This document shows, in pieces, positions 14,697-23,602 of a stretch of DNA of 40,167 nucleotides (position 1 is the first letter of the stretch; each line of letters starts with the position of its first letter). The notes under the pieces are model-generated. The model saw only the letters and a program-made list of their open reading frames with translations. It was not told the DNA's origin and ran no database searches. Source of the DNA: Gammaproteobacteria bacterium (GTDB taxonomy: Bacteria > Pseudomonadota > Gammaproteobacteria > HK1). The position numbers and the translations under genes are program-made. The stretch lies in NCBI GenBank assembly GCA_009937425.1, contig JAACFO010000023.1, forward strand, positions 1 through 40,167. Reading direction: 5' to 3'.

Positions 14697-15524
14697 ATGG
14701 CATTATTCGATATCGACGCGGGGCAGATTTTCTACGATGAGCGCGGCAGTGGCGATCCGCCGTTGGTGTTCGTGCATGGACTCGCCTGCGCCCATGAAGA
14801 CTGGCACAGCCAGATTGACTGTTTCGCTCCGTCACACCGGGTCGTCAGCCTTGATCTGCGTGGTCATGGTCTGTCCGTCGACTGCAGTTCGGGATTCGAT
14901 ATTGTCAGCTTCGGCGCAGACGTGGCGGCGCTCATCAGCGAGCTCGCGCTGCCGCCTGTGTTACTGGTGGGCCACAGCATGGGCTGCCGGGTGGTACTGG
15001 AGTGCGCGCGCGTCGCACCGGAACGCGTCGCAGGTCTGGTGCTGTTGGACGGCAGCCGTGTCGCCGGGAAAAGTGCCGATGCCGCGCGCCGTGCAACCCT
15101 CGGAACAATTCAGGCAACCGGCTACGAAGCCTTTTTCCAGCGATTCTTTACACAGATGTTCACAGCTGCCAGCGATGCAGAGACGCGGGATGCCATCGTT
15201 ACCCGCGCCGGGCGACTACCGAAGGACGTGGTTTTCGAACTGATGCCCGAGATGGCTGTCTGGGACACCGATAACGCGGAGAGCGCTCTTAGAAGCGTGA
15301 AGGTGCCCGTGACAGTGCTTCAAAGCACCTATTTGAATAAGAACCGTGAGCGCGTATCGCTGCAAGCCGGTGAAAGCTCACCGTGGCTGGAACTCGTAAA
15401 GGAACTCGTTCCCCATGCCGATATCGCGATCCTGCCCGGTGTCGGTCACTTCGCCATGCTCGAGGCCGCCGATGACGTTAACCGCCACATCGAGACGGCA
15501 CTGGCAAGTCTCGCTGGTGGTTGA
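14697..15524 (+). CDS. Alpha/beta-hydrolase-fold enzyme
   Basis: 275 aa with a textbook hydrolase layout: oxyanion loop FVHGLACAHEDW (25-36), LDLRGHGLS, nucleophile elbow GHSMG with S94, and the catalytic histidine H251 in PGVGHFAMLE. The lid region (about 125-185) is helical and distinctive. Such proteins may be esterases, lactonases, C-C hydrolases or dehalogenases; the residue after the first HG does not settle this. It is 18 bp downstream of the lactonase gene and probably cotranscribed, so both may act on ester or lactone substrates. AGGGAAAAAG precedes the start. It converges with the flavoenzyme gene ending at 15585. Confidence 0.85.
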   Translation: MALFDIDAGQIFYDERGSGDPPLVFVHGLACAHEDWHSQIDCFAPSHRVVSLDLRGHGLSVDCSSGFDIVSFGADVAALISELALPPVLLVGHSMGCRVVLECARVAPERVAGLVLLDGSRVAGKSADAARRATLGTIQATGYEAFFQRFFTQMFTAASDAETRDAIVTRAGRLPKDVVFELMPEMAVWDTDNAESALRSVKVPVTVLQSTYLNKNRERVSLQAGESSPWLELVKELVPHADIAILPGVGHFAMLEAADDVNRHIETALASLAGG

Positions 15525-15584
15525 TCAGATTTTCTGGTCAGTCGAGAAACTGCATTTGTCTGGACCGCGTTGGCCCCTCGGCAA

Positions 15585-16775
15585 TTACATGAACGTGGTA
15601 TCGACATCCAGTCCCAGCATGAATCGGCCGACGGTTTCAAAATTCGTGTGCCGGCCCTGTACTTGTTGTGACACCGCATGGGCGTCACGGAAACGCCGTT
15701 CGAACGCTCGACTCTCGAATATTGCCGTTGCGCCGGCCAGCCGGAACACATGCTCCGTAACGTCCGTCGCTTGATTGATGGCGTAGGTCGTGGCGAGTCG
15801 AAGTCGAGCGCGATCCGCCAGTTCGATCTCCCCCGTCCTTTCGACCTTTTCCCAAAGTTCACTCAAGACCTGCTGCTGGTAGGCGCGTGCTGATCCGAGC
15901 TGGGCCTCGAACTCGGCCAGGCGGGTTTGCACTACGGGACTCCCGCGCATGGAGCTGAGGGCGCCCCGCGGGTGCTTGTGTCCTGCAAGCGCCAACAAGT
16001 CATTCAGCATGGCGCGCGCGAGCCCGAGAGCGACGCCGGAGAAGGCACACGCGTAAATATTGGTTGTGGAGAATCGGTAAAGGGTTGCATCGACCCTGCA
16101 TTCCCCAGGCGCGTCACGGTCGAGGGTGAATGCGTCTGCCACGAACAGATCCTCGACACTGTACCCCTCGCTGCGGGTTCCCCTGAGACCCATCACGTAC
16201 CAATCGTCGGACATGGACGCCGAGCTACGTGGGAACAATGCGGTGCGATTCACCTGCTTGCCGTCCGCTTGCAAACGTGGACTGCCATCCGCGTCATAAA
16301 CTCTGCAATGGCCGCCGAGCCAGGTTGCGTGCTTTCCGCCACTGGCGAAACGCCAGGCGCCGGTGATTCGGTAGCCGCCCTCGGTTGCGACGGCTTTTCC
16401 CTCGTTGCCAGCCCCCCACGCGAGAACCGCTTCACGGGGGCCGAAAACCTCTCTTGCAGGGCCTTCGTCCAGGAACGCCGCCGACATTGCACAACCCAGC
16501 GCCTGTCCCAGGCACCACGCCGCGCTGGCGTCCGCCGTGGCGATGGTTTCGGTCACTTGAGCGAGCAGCGGGATCGGTAACTGCGCACCGCCTAGAAATC
16601 GTGGCAGGGTTAATCGATACAAACCTGCTTCGAACATCGCCTCCAAGACATCGGCGGGCAACTCGCGTTGCGCTTCGATCCGATCCGCCGCAGCGACAAT
16701 CGCAGGCACGAGCGCCCGTGCCTGCTCCAGGTGTGACTGCGCGGACGCCACCGCGTCTTGTGTATCGGCTTTCAC
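15585..16775 (-). CDS. Acyl-CoA dehydrogenase-fold flavoenzyme (possible monooxygenase)
   Basis: 396 aa from GTG at 16775, only 4 nt after the upstream stop; an alternative GTG at 16814 would overlap that gene by 35 nt. The fold is recognisable from an N-terminal helical bundle with ELPADVLEAMFEAGLYRLTLPRFLGG, the middle beta domain with GGYRITGAWRFASGG, and LRGTRSEGYSVEDLFV. The GGYRITG-W-FASG pattern is shared by group D flavin monooxygenases (HpaB/HsaA/DszC-like) as well as dehydrogenases. No clear acyl-CoA catalytic glutamate can be assigned, so a monooxygenase using FMNH2 or FADH2 is likely. No reductase partner is adjacent. It is the last gene of a three-gene operon. Confidence 0.75.
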   Translation of the reverse strand: MKADTQDAVASAQSHLEQARALVPAIVAAADRIEAQRELPADVLEAMFEAGLYRLTLPRFLGGAQLPIPLLAQVTETIATADASAAWCLGQALGCAMSAAFLDEGPAREVFGPREAVLAWGAGNEGKAVATEGGYRITGAWRFASGGKHATWLGGHCRVYDADGSPRLQADGKQVNRTALFPRSSASMSDDWYVMGLRGTRSEGYSVEDLFVADAFTLDRDAPGECRVDATLYRFSTTNIYACAFSGVALGLARAMLNDLLALAGHKHPRGALSSMRGSPVVQTRLAEFEAQLGSARAYQQQVLSELWEKVERTGEIELADRARLRLATTYAINQATDVTEHVFRLAGATAIFESRAFERRFRDAHAVSQQVQGRHTNFETVGRFMLGLDVDTTFM

Positions 16776-16779
16776 AAGT

Positions 16780-17763
16780 TTACTCGCTGAGCTGGAATCC
16801 CGATTCGTAAACACGATTGAGCGACGCTACTGCGTCCTCCGGAAGCGGACCGGATTCGGCTCCCGCCAGTGCCTGGTCGAGATGCTCCAGGGTGGCGAGC
16901 CCCACGATTGCGCAGGAAACTTCGGGTTTGGCGAGGGCGAATCGAACGGCAGTCTGTGCCCGCGTCCCATGACGATCCCCCAGCGCGGCAAACACTGCGC
17001 GGGTGCGCCGTTCCTCTTCTTCCACCTGGCTATCGGCATTCACGGGGATCTCGCGGCCAGTGCGCGTGTCGGTGGCGAGAACACCGGCGGCGAGTATGCG
17101 GATGGCCATGACGCCCATGTCCTGGCGGTGACAGGCGTCGATAATTCCGTCGTAGGAATGCCCGGTCCACTTTGCCGGCATCTTCTGGCCGGCGCTCGGG
17201 TTGAGCGCATTGTAGTAAACCTGGGCCGTGTCGAATCTGCCACTGTCGATCACCTGCCGGCAGGCGCCAGCATCCCCAAGAGCGGTGATGCCCATGAAGC
17301 GAATCAAACCCTGGCCTTTTAGTCGCTCGAAGGTGTCGGCGACGCCGCGTTCTTTCAACACATCTTCCACGTTGAGTGTGGCTGCGTCAGCGGGTGGACC
17401 CAGGGGATTGTGCAGCTGCAGAAGATCCACCGAGTCACGTGCCAGCCTGCTCAGGCTCTGCTCGAGGCTGCTTTCGATCTGACCAGGGATGTCGTCCAGT
17501 CTGTCCAGATCCAAACCCACCTTGGTAGAGAGGTGGGGCTGCTCATGCAACTCCCCCAGCAACCAGCCAAGAGCGGTTTCCGACTGCCCCTGACCGTAGG
17601 AAGGCGCCGTGTCGATCCAATTAACGCCGGCGTCGAGGGCGCGACGGATCGCTTCGCGGCGTGTGTCGTCGTCGGCGTCAATGAGGATTCCGCCGACGAA
17701 GCCACCGCCGAATACCAGCTCCGAAATATCGATCCCCGTGCACCCGAATCGTCGATGTTTCAC
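16780..17763 (-). CDS. Aldo/keto reductase (aldose dehydrogenase-like)
   Basis: 327 aa from GTG at 17763, supported by GGGAGAGAA 4 nt upstream and by starting at the first conserved strand (KHRRFGCTGIDISELVFGGG). The catalytic tetrad is present: D and Y in NWIDTAPSYGQGQSE, K in STKVG and H in LLQLHNP. The sequence resembles D-threo-aldose 1-dehydrogenase / L-fucose dehydrogenase-type members, which oxidise sugars to lactones with NAD(P). Such a lactone could be the substrate for the lactonase at 13698 (inference). It is the middle gene of an operon with the TauE-type permease (10 bp upstream) and the flavoenzyme (4 bp downstream). Confidence 0.85.
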   Translation of the reverse strand: MKHRRFGCTGIDISELVFGGGFVGGILIDADDDTRREAIRRALDAGVNWIDTAPSYGQGQSETALGWLLGELHEQPHLSTKVGLDLDRLDDIPGQIESSLEQSLSRLARDSVDLLQLHNPLGPPADAATLNVEDVLKERGVADTFERLKGQGLIRFMGITALGDAGACRQVIDSGRFDTAQVYYNALNPSAGQKMPAKWTGHSYDGIIDACHRQDMGVMAIRILAAGVLATDTRTGREIPVNADSQVEEEERRTRAVFAALGDRHGTRAQTAVRFALAKPEVSCAIVGLATLEHLDQALAGAESGPLPEDAVASLNRVYESGFQLSE

Positions 17764-17773
17764 TGTTCTCTCC

Positions 17774-18571
17774 CTAGGTCGAAGGCCAGGCAATTACCAG
17801 CGCCGCGACGAGTATGACCACCGCCAGCACATTTTTCAGCAACCGGTCGTTCATGCGCCCGGCGAGACGCACACCCGCGGGAGCGCATATGGCGCCCGTC
17901 ACCGCCATGATGGCAAGCGCCGGCAGGTAGACATAACCCAATGACCATGGTGGTAGGTCCGCCATGTACCATCCGGCCGAAACGTGGCCGAGAGTGCCGA
18001 AGGCCGAGTACAGTGCGGCAGCCACGGTGGAGGTACCGATGACGGTGCGCAGGGGAATTGCAAAGCGACTCAAATAGGGGATGGCGAATAACCCTGATGC
18101 GACACCGGCCACACTGCTGGCGAAGCCGATGCCGAACAGGACGGCGCGTATCTCGTGCTTGTGCGCATGCCATTCCCGTTGACCGCCGCTGGCGCTACTT
18201 TGCCCTCTGAGTGACCACAGGCCGACGATCATCAGCATGCCCGCAACGTAGAGGCGCAGTACATCCACCGGAACATAACGCGCTGCCCAGGGGCCGAGCA
18301 ACGCACCGACGGCATAGGGCAGAATCGCTATGCGAAGCAGGGGCCAGGAAACCTGCTCACCGCGGGACTGTGCAATACCCGCGACGACGGCGCCTACGGC
18401 CATGGTGGCCATGGTGGTGCCCGTTGCCAGACGCAGCGCGATTTCCGGGGCGAACATGGTGGGAAGCAGGATGGCCAGGGTCGGCAGCACCACCAGACTG
18501 GTGCCAAATCCGATCATTCCCACCAGCAACGCGCCGATGCCGCCGGCAACGGCCAGAACAACCCAGATCAT
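17774..18571 (-). CDS. TauE/SafE-family membrane permease
   Basis: 265 aa with seven or eight hydrophobic segments and the twofold pattern of the family: GGIGALLVGMIGFGTSLVVLPTL in the first half and GFASSVAGVASGLFAIPYL in the second. Members export sulfite or sulfonate-derived anions, or transport organic acids; many have unknown substrates. It opens the operon whose next gene begins 10 bp later. The link with the aldo-keto reductase and flavoenzyme suggests export or import of an acidic intermediate rather than sulfite, but this is inference. No good Shine-Dalgarno is visible before its ATG. Confidence 0.82.
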   Translation of the reverse strand: MIWVVLAVAGGIGALLVGMIGFGTSLVVLPTLAILLPTMFAPEIALRLATGTTMATMAVGAVVAGIAQSRGEQVSWPLLRIAILPYAVGALLGPWAARYVPVDVLRLYVAGMLMIVGLWSLRGQSSASGGQREWHAHKHEIRAVLFGIGFASSVAGVASGLFAIPYLSRFAIPLRTVIGTSTVAAALYSAFGTLGHVSAGWYMADLPPWSLGYVYLPALAIMAVTGAICAPAGVRLAGRMNDRLLKNVLAVVILVAALVIAWPST

Positions 18572-18719
18572 GCTTCGACTCTCGACGGGTGCAGCCGGCG
18601 ACCGACAAGAAAGACGCGCCTGCTCCCGGGTTCGGCCCCTGGAGGCCGGGGAAAACGCATTTGGTACAATCCACCCATAGCTAAGAATACCCCAATCAAC
18701 TTCTCACCAGCGGTGAACC

Positions 18720-19505
18720 ATGGAACTTGGATTGAGCGGAAAGACTGTTCTCGTCACCGGCGCCTCGAAGGGTATCGGAAAGATTGTCGCGCGAGGGTTT
18801 CTATCGGAAGGCTGCACGGTGCATCTCGTATCTCGCAGCCTGGAGAACCTCGAAGCGGCAGCTGCCGATCTCGCTGGTGAAGACAGGTCCCGTGTGTTCC
18901 TGCACGCAAAGGACATGAGCAACAGCGAATCGGTTGGTGATTTGCTCGCTGCGGTGGGAACAGCCAACATCCTGGTCAACAACGCAGGCGCCATTCCGGC
19001 CGGTGATCTGCAAAACGTCGACGAGGCCCGCTGGCGCGAGGCCTGGGACCTCAAAGTCTTCGGGTACATCAATATGACGCGCGCTTTTCTCGAAGTCATG
19101 GAGAAGCGCGGTTCCGGCGTCATCGTCAATGTGACCGGATTGGCCGCGGACAGAACCGACGCAAATTATGTCGCCGGCACGACGGGAAATGCAGGACTCA
19201 ATGCGTTCACCCGGGCAGTCGGCGGCCGCAGTCTCTCGCGAGGCGTACGGGTGCTCGCGGTCAGCCCCGGCCCTGTCGCAACCGAGCGCCTCGTTACCCT
19301 GATGAAGTCCCGCGCCGAGGCGGAATTTGGCGATCCCGATCGGTGGCAGAGTTACCTCTCCGGCCTACCCGCGAGCCGCGCTGCAACCGTCGAGGAAGTG
19401 GCGGATGTCGTCGTTTTCATGTCCTCGGAGCGGGCCAGCTTCGTGAGCGGCACCGTTGTGACCGTGGACGGTGGCCACGGTGGCAATCAGGGCAGCTTTA
19501 CGTAG
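18720..19505 (+). CDS. Short-chain dehydrogenase/reductase fold protein lacking the catalytic lysine
   Basis: 261 aa. The Rossmann features are intact: TGASKGIG (13-20) for dinucleotide binding, NNAG (87-90) and SPGPV for the cofactor loop. The active-site pattern is not: the usual serine is T139 in VNVTG, Y150 is in place, but YxxxK reads YVAGT, so the lysine is replaced by T154. The product may be a reductase with a changed mechanism or a non-catalytic relative; similar YxAGxxGNA sequences occur in an SDR subgroup (recollection, not searched). It diverges from the permease operon with a 148-bp gap. Candidate -10 TACAAT is at 18665-18670. Confidence 0.82.
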   Translation: MELGLSGKTVLVTGASKGIGKIVARGFLSEGCTVHLVSRSLENLEAAAADLAGEDRSRVFLHAKDMSNSESVGDLLAAVGTANILVNNAGAIPAGDLQNVDEARWREAWDLKVFGYINMTRAFLEVMEKRGSGVIVNVTGLAADRTDANYVAGTTGNAGLNAFTRAVGGRSLSRGVRVLAVSPGPVATERLVTLMKSRAEAEFGDPDRWQSYLSGLPASRAATVEEVADVVVFMSSERASFVSGTVVTVDGGHGGNQGSFT

Positions 19506-19524
19506 GCGCAACGTCCAACGCCGA

Positions 19525-19546
19525 GATCTCCCGATCGGGGGAGATC
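19525..19546 (+). terminator. Hairpin after the SDR gene, weak terminator candidate
   Basis: GATCTCCC and GGGAGATC pair perfectly (8 bp) around a 6-nt loop, 20 nt after the SDR stop. No T-run follows, so intrinsic termination is doubtful. Confidence 0.3.
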
Positions 19547-19652
19547 GGCTCACTTGCCATGCCCGAATTCCAGCGAATGGGCGGCCAAAGGGGGTGATTT
19601 CCCCCGAGACTCCCTCCGCTGGCCGATTCAGCTCCCCATCGCGTCTTTTCTC

Positions 19653-19681
19653 TTGCAATTTCTTTAAGAATTTCCGATAGT
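19653..19681 (+). promoter_or_regulatory. Candidate sigma-70-like promoter for the EF-G gene
   Basis: TTGCAA, a 17-nt spacer and GATAGT, each matching 4 of 6 consensus bases, in a locally AT-rich stretch. The implied leader is about 300 nt. Confidence 0.3.
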
Positions 19682-19988
19682 TACCGGTTCTCGCATCGCA
19701 GTCGAGCTGGAGCCGCTCGGGGACCGACCCTGGTCCCTTGAAATAGGCCCGCTGAGACCGCATGTTGCGGGTCGGCAAAACTCCGGGCGACGCCCAAAGT
19801 TCTGCCCTAAATGGCCGATAACCTTCCGAATACCATCCAGATCGGTCGGGTCGGCACGTACGCCAGGATGGGCGCACCTGCCGACGGCTGGTTGCCCGAT
19901 TGGGAACTGTCGCTTCGATTGACCGATCTCCGGCGGGGAGACCGCCGGGCGGTCAGTTGCGGCTTGAACACATACTGCGAGCACTGCA

Positions 19989-22073
19989 ATGAAGGACTTA
20001 ACGCGATACAGAAACATCGGCATTTTCGCGCACGTTGATGCGGGAAAAACGACGACCACGGAGCGCATTCTCAAGCTCACGGGTAAGATTCATAAGATCG
20101 GCGAGGTGCACGACGGCGCCGCCACCACCGATTTCATGGATCAGGAGCAGGAGCGTGGCATCACCATCCAGTCGGCCGCGACCACGTGTTTCTGGGATGA
20201 TCATCAGCTGAACATCATCGACACGCCGGGACACGTGGACTTCACTATTGAAGTTTATCGTTCGCTCAAGGTGCTCGACGGTGGCGTGGGTGTATTCTGC
20301 GGTTCCGGCGGGGTCGAACCCCAATCGGAAACCAACTGGCGTTATGCCAACGAGTCCGAAGTAGCGCGCATCATCTTCGTGAATAAGCTGGATCGCGTGG
20401 GCGCTGACTTTTATAGCGTCGTCAAGCAGGTCGAGGACGTGCTCGCCGCAAATCCGCTGGTCATGACGCTGCCGATTGGCCGCGAAAACACGTTCACCGG
20501 TGTTGTCGATCTGCTGACCCGAAAGGCGTGGGTTTGGGACGACTCCGGCGATCCCATGAAATACGAGATTCAGGACGTGCCTGCCGAGCTCGCCGAAGAC
20601 GTGGAGACCTGGCGGGAGCGGCTCATCGAGACCGCTGTCGAGCAAGACGACGATGTAATGGAGCGTTACCTCGACGGCGAGGAGCCGGACATCGAGTCCA
20701 TCAAGCGTTGCATTCGCAAGGGCACCATCGCGCTGGATTTTTTCCCCACCTACTGCGGGTCGGCATTCAAAAACAAGGGCGTGCAGCTCGTGCTCGACGC
20801 CATTGTCGACTACCTGCCGGATCCCACCGAGGTCAAGCCGCAGCCTGAAGTCGACCTGGAAGGTCACGAAACCGGCGAGTTCGCGCGCACCGATCCGGAA
20901 GCGCCGTTCCGCGCCCTGGCGTTCAAGATCATGGACGATCGTTATGGTGCACTGACCTTTACACGCATCTACTCGGGTACGCTCTCCAAAGGCGATACCG
21001 TGCTCAATACCGCTACCGGCAAGACCGAGCGGATCGGCCGTCTGGTCGAGCTTCATGCCGACTCCCGGGAGGAGATTGACTCCGCTCAAGCCGGCGACAT
21101 CGTCGCGGTGATCGGCATGAAGAACATTCAGACCGGTCACACGCTTTGCGATCCGAAGCGCCCGGCGACCCTGGAGCCGATGGTGTTCCCGGATCCGGTC
21201 ATCTCCATCGCCATTGCGCCCACGGATAAAGCCGGCGCCGAGAAGATGAGTATCGCCCTCGGTAAGATGGTCCAGGAAGATCCGTCCTTCCATGTGGAGA
21301 CCGACAGGGACAGCGGTGAGACCATTATCAAGGGCATGGGTGAATTGCACCTGGACATCAAGGTGGACATTCTCAAGCGCACTCACGGTGTCAATGTCGA
21401 GGTCGGTAAGCCACAGGTAGCCTACAGGGAAACCATCAGCACGCAGGTGGAGGATTCCTACACCCACAAAAAGCAAACCGGTGGCTCGGGTCAGTTCGCC
21501 AGAATCGATTACATCGTCGAGCCCGGCGAGACAGGCAGTGGTTTCGAGTTCGAGTCGAAGATCACCGGCGGCAACGTGCCGCGGGAATTCTGGCCGGCGG
21601 TGGAGAAGGGATTCAGGACCAGTATGGTGGAAGGCGTGCTGGCCGGATATCCGGTGCTGGACGTGAAAGTGCTGCTGATGGATGGCGCCGCCCACTCGGT
21701 GGACTCGTCCGCCATCGCCTTCGAGACGGCAGCGAGAGCCGCCTATCGACAGAGCATCCCCAAGGCCTCGCCGAAACTGCTCGAGCCGATCATGAAGGTT
21801 GATGTCTTCACACCGGAAGATCACGTTGGTGACGTAATCGGTGACCTCAACCGACGCCGCTCGATGATCAAGAGCCAGGAAGCCGGTGCCACCGGCATCC
21901 GGGTCAAGGCGGAAACGCCATTGAGCGAGATGTTCGGCTACATCGGTGATTTGCGCACGATCACCTCCGGCCGCGGCCAATTCTCCATGGAGTTCTCACA
22001 CTACGCAATCTGCCCCGCGAGCGTGTCAGAGAAGGTGGTGGCCGAGGCCTTGGAGCGGAAAATCGCTGCCTGA
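19989..22073 (+). CDS. fusA: Elongation factor G, second-type (EF-G2/FusB-like)
   Basis: 694 aa, full length. Translational GTPase motifs: G1 AHVDAGKT (14-21), G3 DTPGH (77-81), G4 NKLD (131-134). [10 protein letters not shown] is at the switch I/II region, and domains II-V follow with the [12 protein letters not shown] end. EF-G drives ribosome translocation and recycling. The sequence resembles the second EF-G of Vibrio-type gammaproteobacteria (for example [34 protein letters not shown]), and the gene is not next to rpsL, rpsG or tuf, so it is probably the paralogue rather than the main copy. No strong Shine-Dalgarno is seen. Which of the two functions is specialised in this organism cannot be told here. 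Confidence 0.9.
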   Translation: MKDLTRYRNIGIFAHVDAGKTTTTERILKLTGKIHKIGEVHDGAATTDFMDQEQERGITIQSAATTCFWDDHQLNIIDTPGHVDFTIEVYRSLKVLDGGVGVFCGSGGVEPQSETNWRYANESEVARIIFVNKLDRVGADFYSVVKQVEDVLAANPLVMTLPIGRENTFTGVVDLLTRKAWVWDDSGDPMKYEIQDVPAELAEDVETWRERLIETAVEQDDDVMERYLDGEEPDIESIKRCIRKGTIALDFFPTYCGSAFKNKGVQLVLDAIVDYLPDPTEVKPQPEVDLEGHETGEFARTDPEAPFRALAFKIMDDRYGALTFTRIYSGTLSKGDTVLNTATGKTERIGRLVELHADSREEIDSAQAGDIVAVIGMKNIQTGHTLCDPKRPATLEPMVFPDPVISIAIAPTDKAGAEKMSIALGKMVQEDPSFHVETDRDSGETIIKGMGELHLDIKVDILKRTHGVNVEVGKPQVAYRETISTQVEDSYTHKKQTGGSGQFARIDYIVEPGETGSGFEFESKITGGNVPREFWPAVEKGFRTSMVEGVLAGYPVLDVKVLLMDGAAHSVDSSAIAFETAARAAYRQSIPKASPKLLEPIMKVDVFTPEDHVGDVIGDLNRRRSMIKSQEAGATGIRVKAETPLSEMFGYIGDLRTITSGRGQFSMEFSHYAICPASVSEKVVAEALERKIAA

Positions 22074-22093
22074 GTCAGGATTATTTCCACATG

Positions 22094-22121
22094 TCGGGTC
22101 AGGCCCTGGTGCCTGACCCGA
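22094..22121. terminator. Strong hairpin between convergent genes
   Basis: TCGGGTCAGGC pairs with GCCTGACCCGA, 11 bp perfect, around a 6-nt loop. It lies 21 nt after the EF-G stop and 19 nt from the stop of the minus-strand gene. Neither side has a T-run. The GGGTCAG core recurs in the terminator at 30767-30816. Confidence 0.5.
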
Positions 22122-22139
22122 TGGACCGCCCCGCCCCGT

Positions 22140-23525
22140 TCAAAACGTCAAACTATCCTGCTCCGCGCGCAGCGACCAAAGCCTGCTGGCGTCGTCCGGG
22201 ACGACCATGTCGCAGCTGATGACGCTCCCGGCAGCAACTGGACGGGTGAGTCGTTTTTCCACAGCCATGTAGTAAGGCAGCGGGTTGATGCCCACCGCCG
22301 CTGCCGGTTCGACCAGCATCGGTTCGAGCCCGGCCACCTCGTGATGGTGGTGATTTGTGATAGCAAGCGTCTCTCCTCGAGCGAAGTCGCGGGTTGCCCG
22401 TGGCACCAGGTCGCAACGGTGGCTCACCTGGGCACCGCCGGTGGATTTATTCAAAAGCACCGCGGAGAGAATGGACACGGGGGCTTCCACACCCAGCAGG
22501 TGTTGTGGATTGTAGAGAAGCGCATAGCCCATATTTGCGCTTACCGGGATACCCTTCTCTCGCAATATTTCCCAGGTGACTGCATCGCGGCAGGCGACGA
22601 CAATGAACACGCCTCCGGCGAAACTGGCTTCGTCCGGGCGTCTCAGACAATTGAAAACGTCGATGACGCCGGCCCCCGCGAGGATGCCCCCATCCGCCTG
22701 TGGGCAAAGAACATCCGGGACTTCCAGCGTACGCGCAACAGGCACGTGAAAGTCCGGTTTGTCGGGATCGAGATCGCTGGCATTCACCACCAGGCCCATT
22801 TCGCATAGGTCCGGCACCGTTCGCTGGGGCAGTGCCGCCAGTGCGTGGGAACGATCGGCAATGGTGGCGGCGCGATCCTCCATGGAAAGCTGCCACAAAG
22901 ACGCGAACCCGGGTACCTGGATTCGCCGATCCTGCCAGGATACGACACCGGCAGCTGCATCGTAGATAAAGTCGTACTCGCTGGACTTGCCCGCCGCCAC
23001 CACTTCGAGACCCAGCGTGCCGGCCCATGAGAGCAGCCCCAGAAGCAGGCTCGGCTGATCGCCGTCCACCGGTGTATAGGTCAAGCCCGCTTGGCGGGCG
23101 TGCCTGTGCAGCAGCGGTCCGACCACCGAATCCGCCTCCTTGGTCGCCATAGCCACGTGCTTGCCACTCGCCAGAGCTGCCGCCGCGTTGCCCGCGCCGG
23201 CTTCGGGGTTACCCGTGGCCTCAACGACGATGTCGACGGGGAGTTCCATGACCAGCGCACTGTCCTCGACGAGTACCCGCCTGCCCTTGTCCAGGCTTTT
23301 GCGCGCAGATGCCGGCGAATCACAGACGGCGACCGCGTCATCCGGGATACCTGCAAGCCGACAGGCATCCCGGGCCCTTTGCAGGTCACGGTCGCATAGG
23401 ACGCAAACATCGAGATTGCCGATGGTCTGAGACTGAGACACGAGGGAACGTCCAAAGTCGCCGACGCCGATAAGGGCCGCGCGTACGAGCTGGTCGGATT
23501 GTGAAAGCAGTGCGTGGTAGTTCAT
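22140..23525 (-). CDS. NAD(P)-dependent homoserine-dehydrogenase-like oxidoreductase with C-terminal SAF domain
   Basis: 461 aa. The N-terminus is a Rossmann domain (AALIGVGDFGRSLVSQ, then VCVLCDRD and VVEATGNPEAG). The middle part carries ATKEADSVVGPLL and DGDQPSLLLGLLSWA, as in the predicted homoserine dehydrogenase group (COG4091). The last 70 residues (AVEKRLTRPVAAGSVISCDMV) look like an SAF domain, which binds sugar or sugar-acid groups in related enzymes. It probably oxidises a hydroxy or sugar-acid substrate rather than homoserine (inference). It diverges from the isomerase gene with 77 bp between starts, suggesting shared control. Confidence 0.78.
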   Translation of the reverse strand: MNYHALLSQSDQLVRAALIGVGDFGRSLVSQSQTIGNLDVCVLCDRDLQRARDACRLAGIPDDAVAVCDSPASARKSLDKGRRVLVEDSALVMELPVDIVVEATGNPEAGAGNAAAALASGKHVAMATKEADSVVGPLLHRHARQAGLTYTPVDGDQPSLLLGLLSWAGTLGLEVVAAGKSSEYDFIYDAAAGVVSWQDRRIQVPGFASLWQLSMEDRAATIADRSHALAALPQRTVPDLCEMGLVVNASDLDPDKPDFHVPVARTLEVPDVLCPQADGGILAGAGVIDVFNCLRRPDEASFAGGVFIVVACRDAVTWEILREKGIPVSANMGYALLYNPQHLLGVEAPVSILSAVLLNKSTGGAQVSHRCDLVPRATRDFARGETLAITNHHHHEVAGLEPMLVEPAAAVGINPLPYYMAVEKRLTRPVAAGSVISCDMVVPDDASRLWSLRAEQDSLTF

Positions 23526-23602
23526 TTATCAGGCTGGCCAGTTGCACCAGGAGTGATGCTATTGTTCCATGTCCGATCATCCATCGTGATGTTGGAGAGT
23601 AC

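Larger units (their letters stand above)
19506..19988. other. Intergenic region upstream of the EF-G gene
   Basis: This 480-bp gap has no convincing gene. It holds a hairpin just after the SDR stop (19525-19546) and a candidate promoter at 19653-19681. From there to the EF-G start would be a leader of about 300 nt. A small frame at 19811-20038 has no ribosome site and overlaps the EF-G start, so it is not called. No known riboswitch is recognised. Confidence 0.4.

Noticed and set aside
19811..20038. A small 75-codon gene or leader peptide before EF-G
   Set aside because: No Shine-Dalgarno, and it overlaps the EF-G start in another frame; codon pattern looks random.
19998..21980. A 660-codon minus-strand frame opposite the EF-G gene
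   Set aside because: It is antisense to a clear EF-G and is explained by high GC and codon bias; no protein family is seen.
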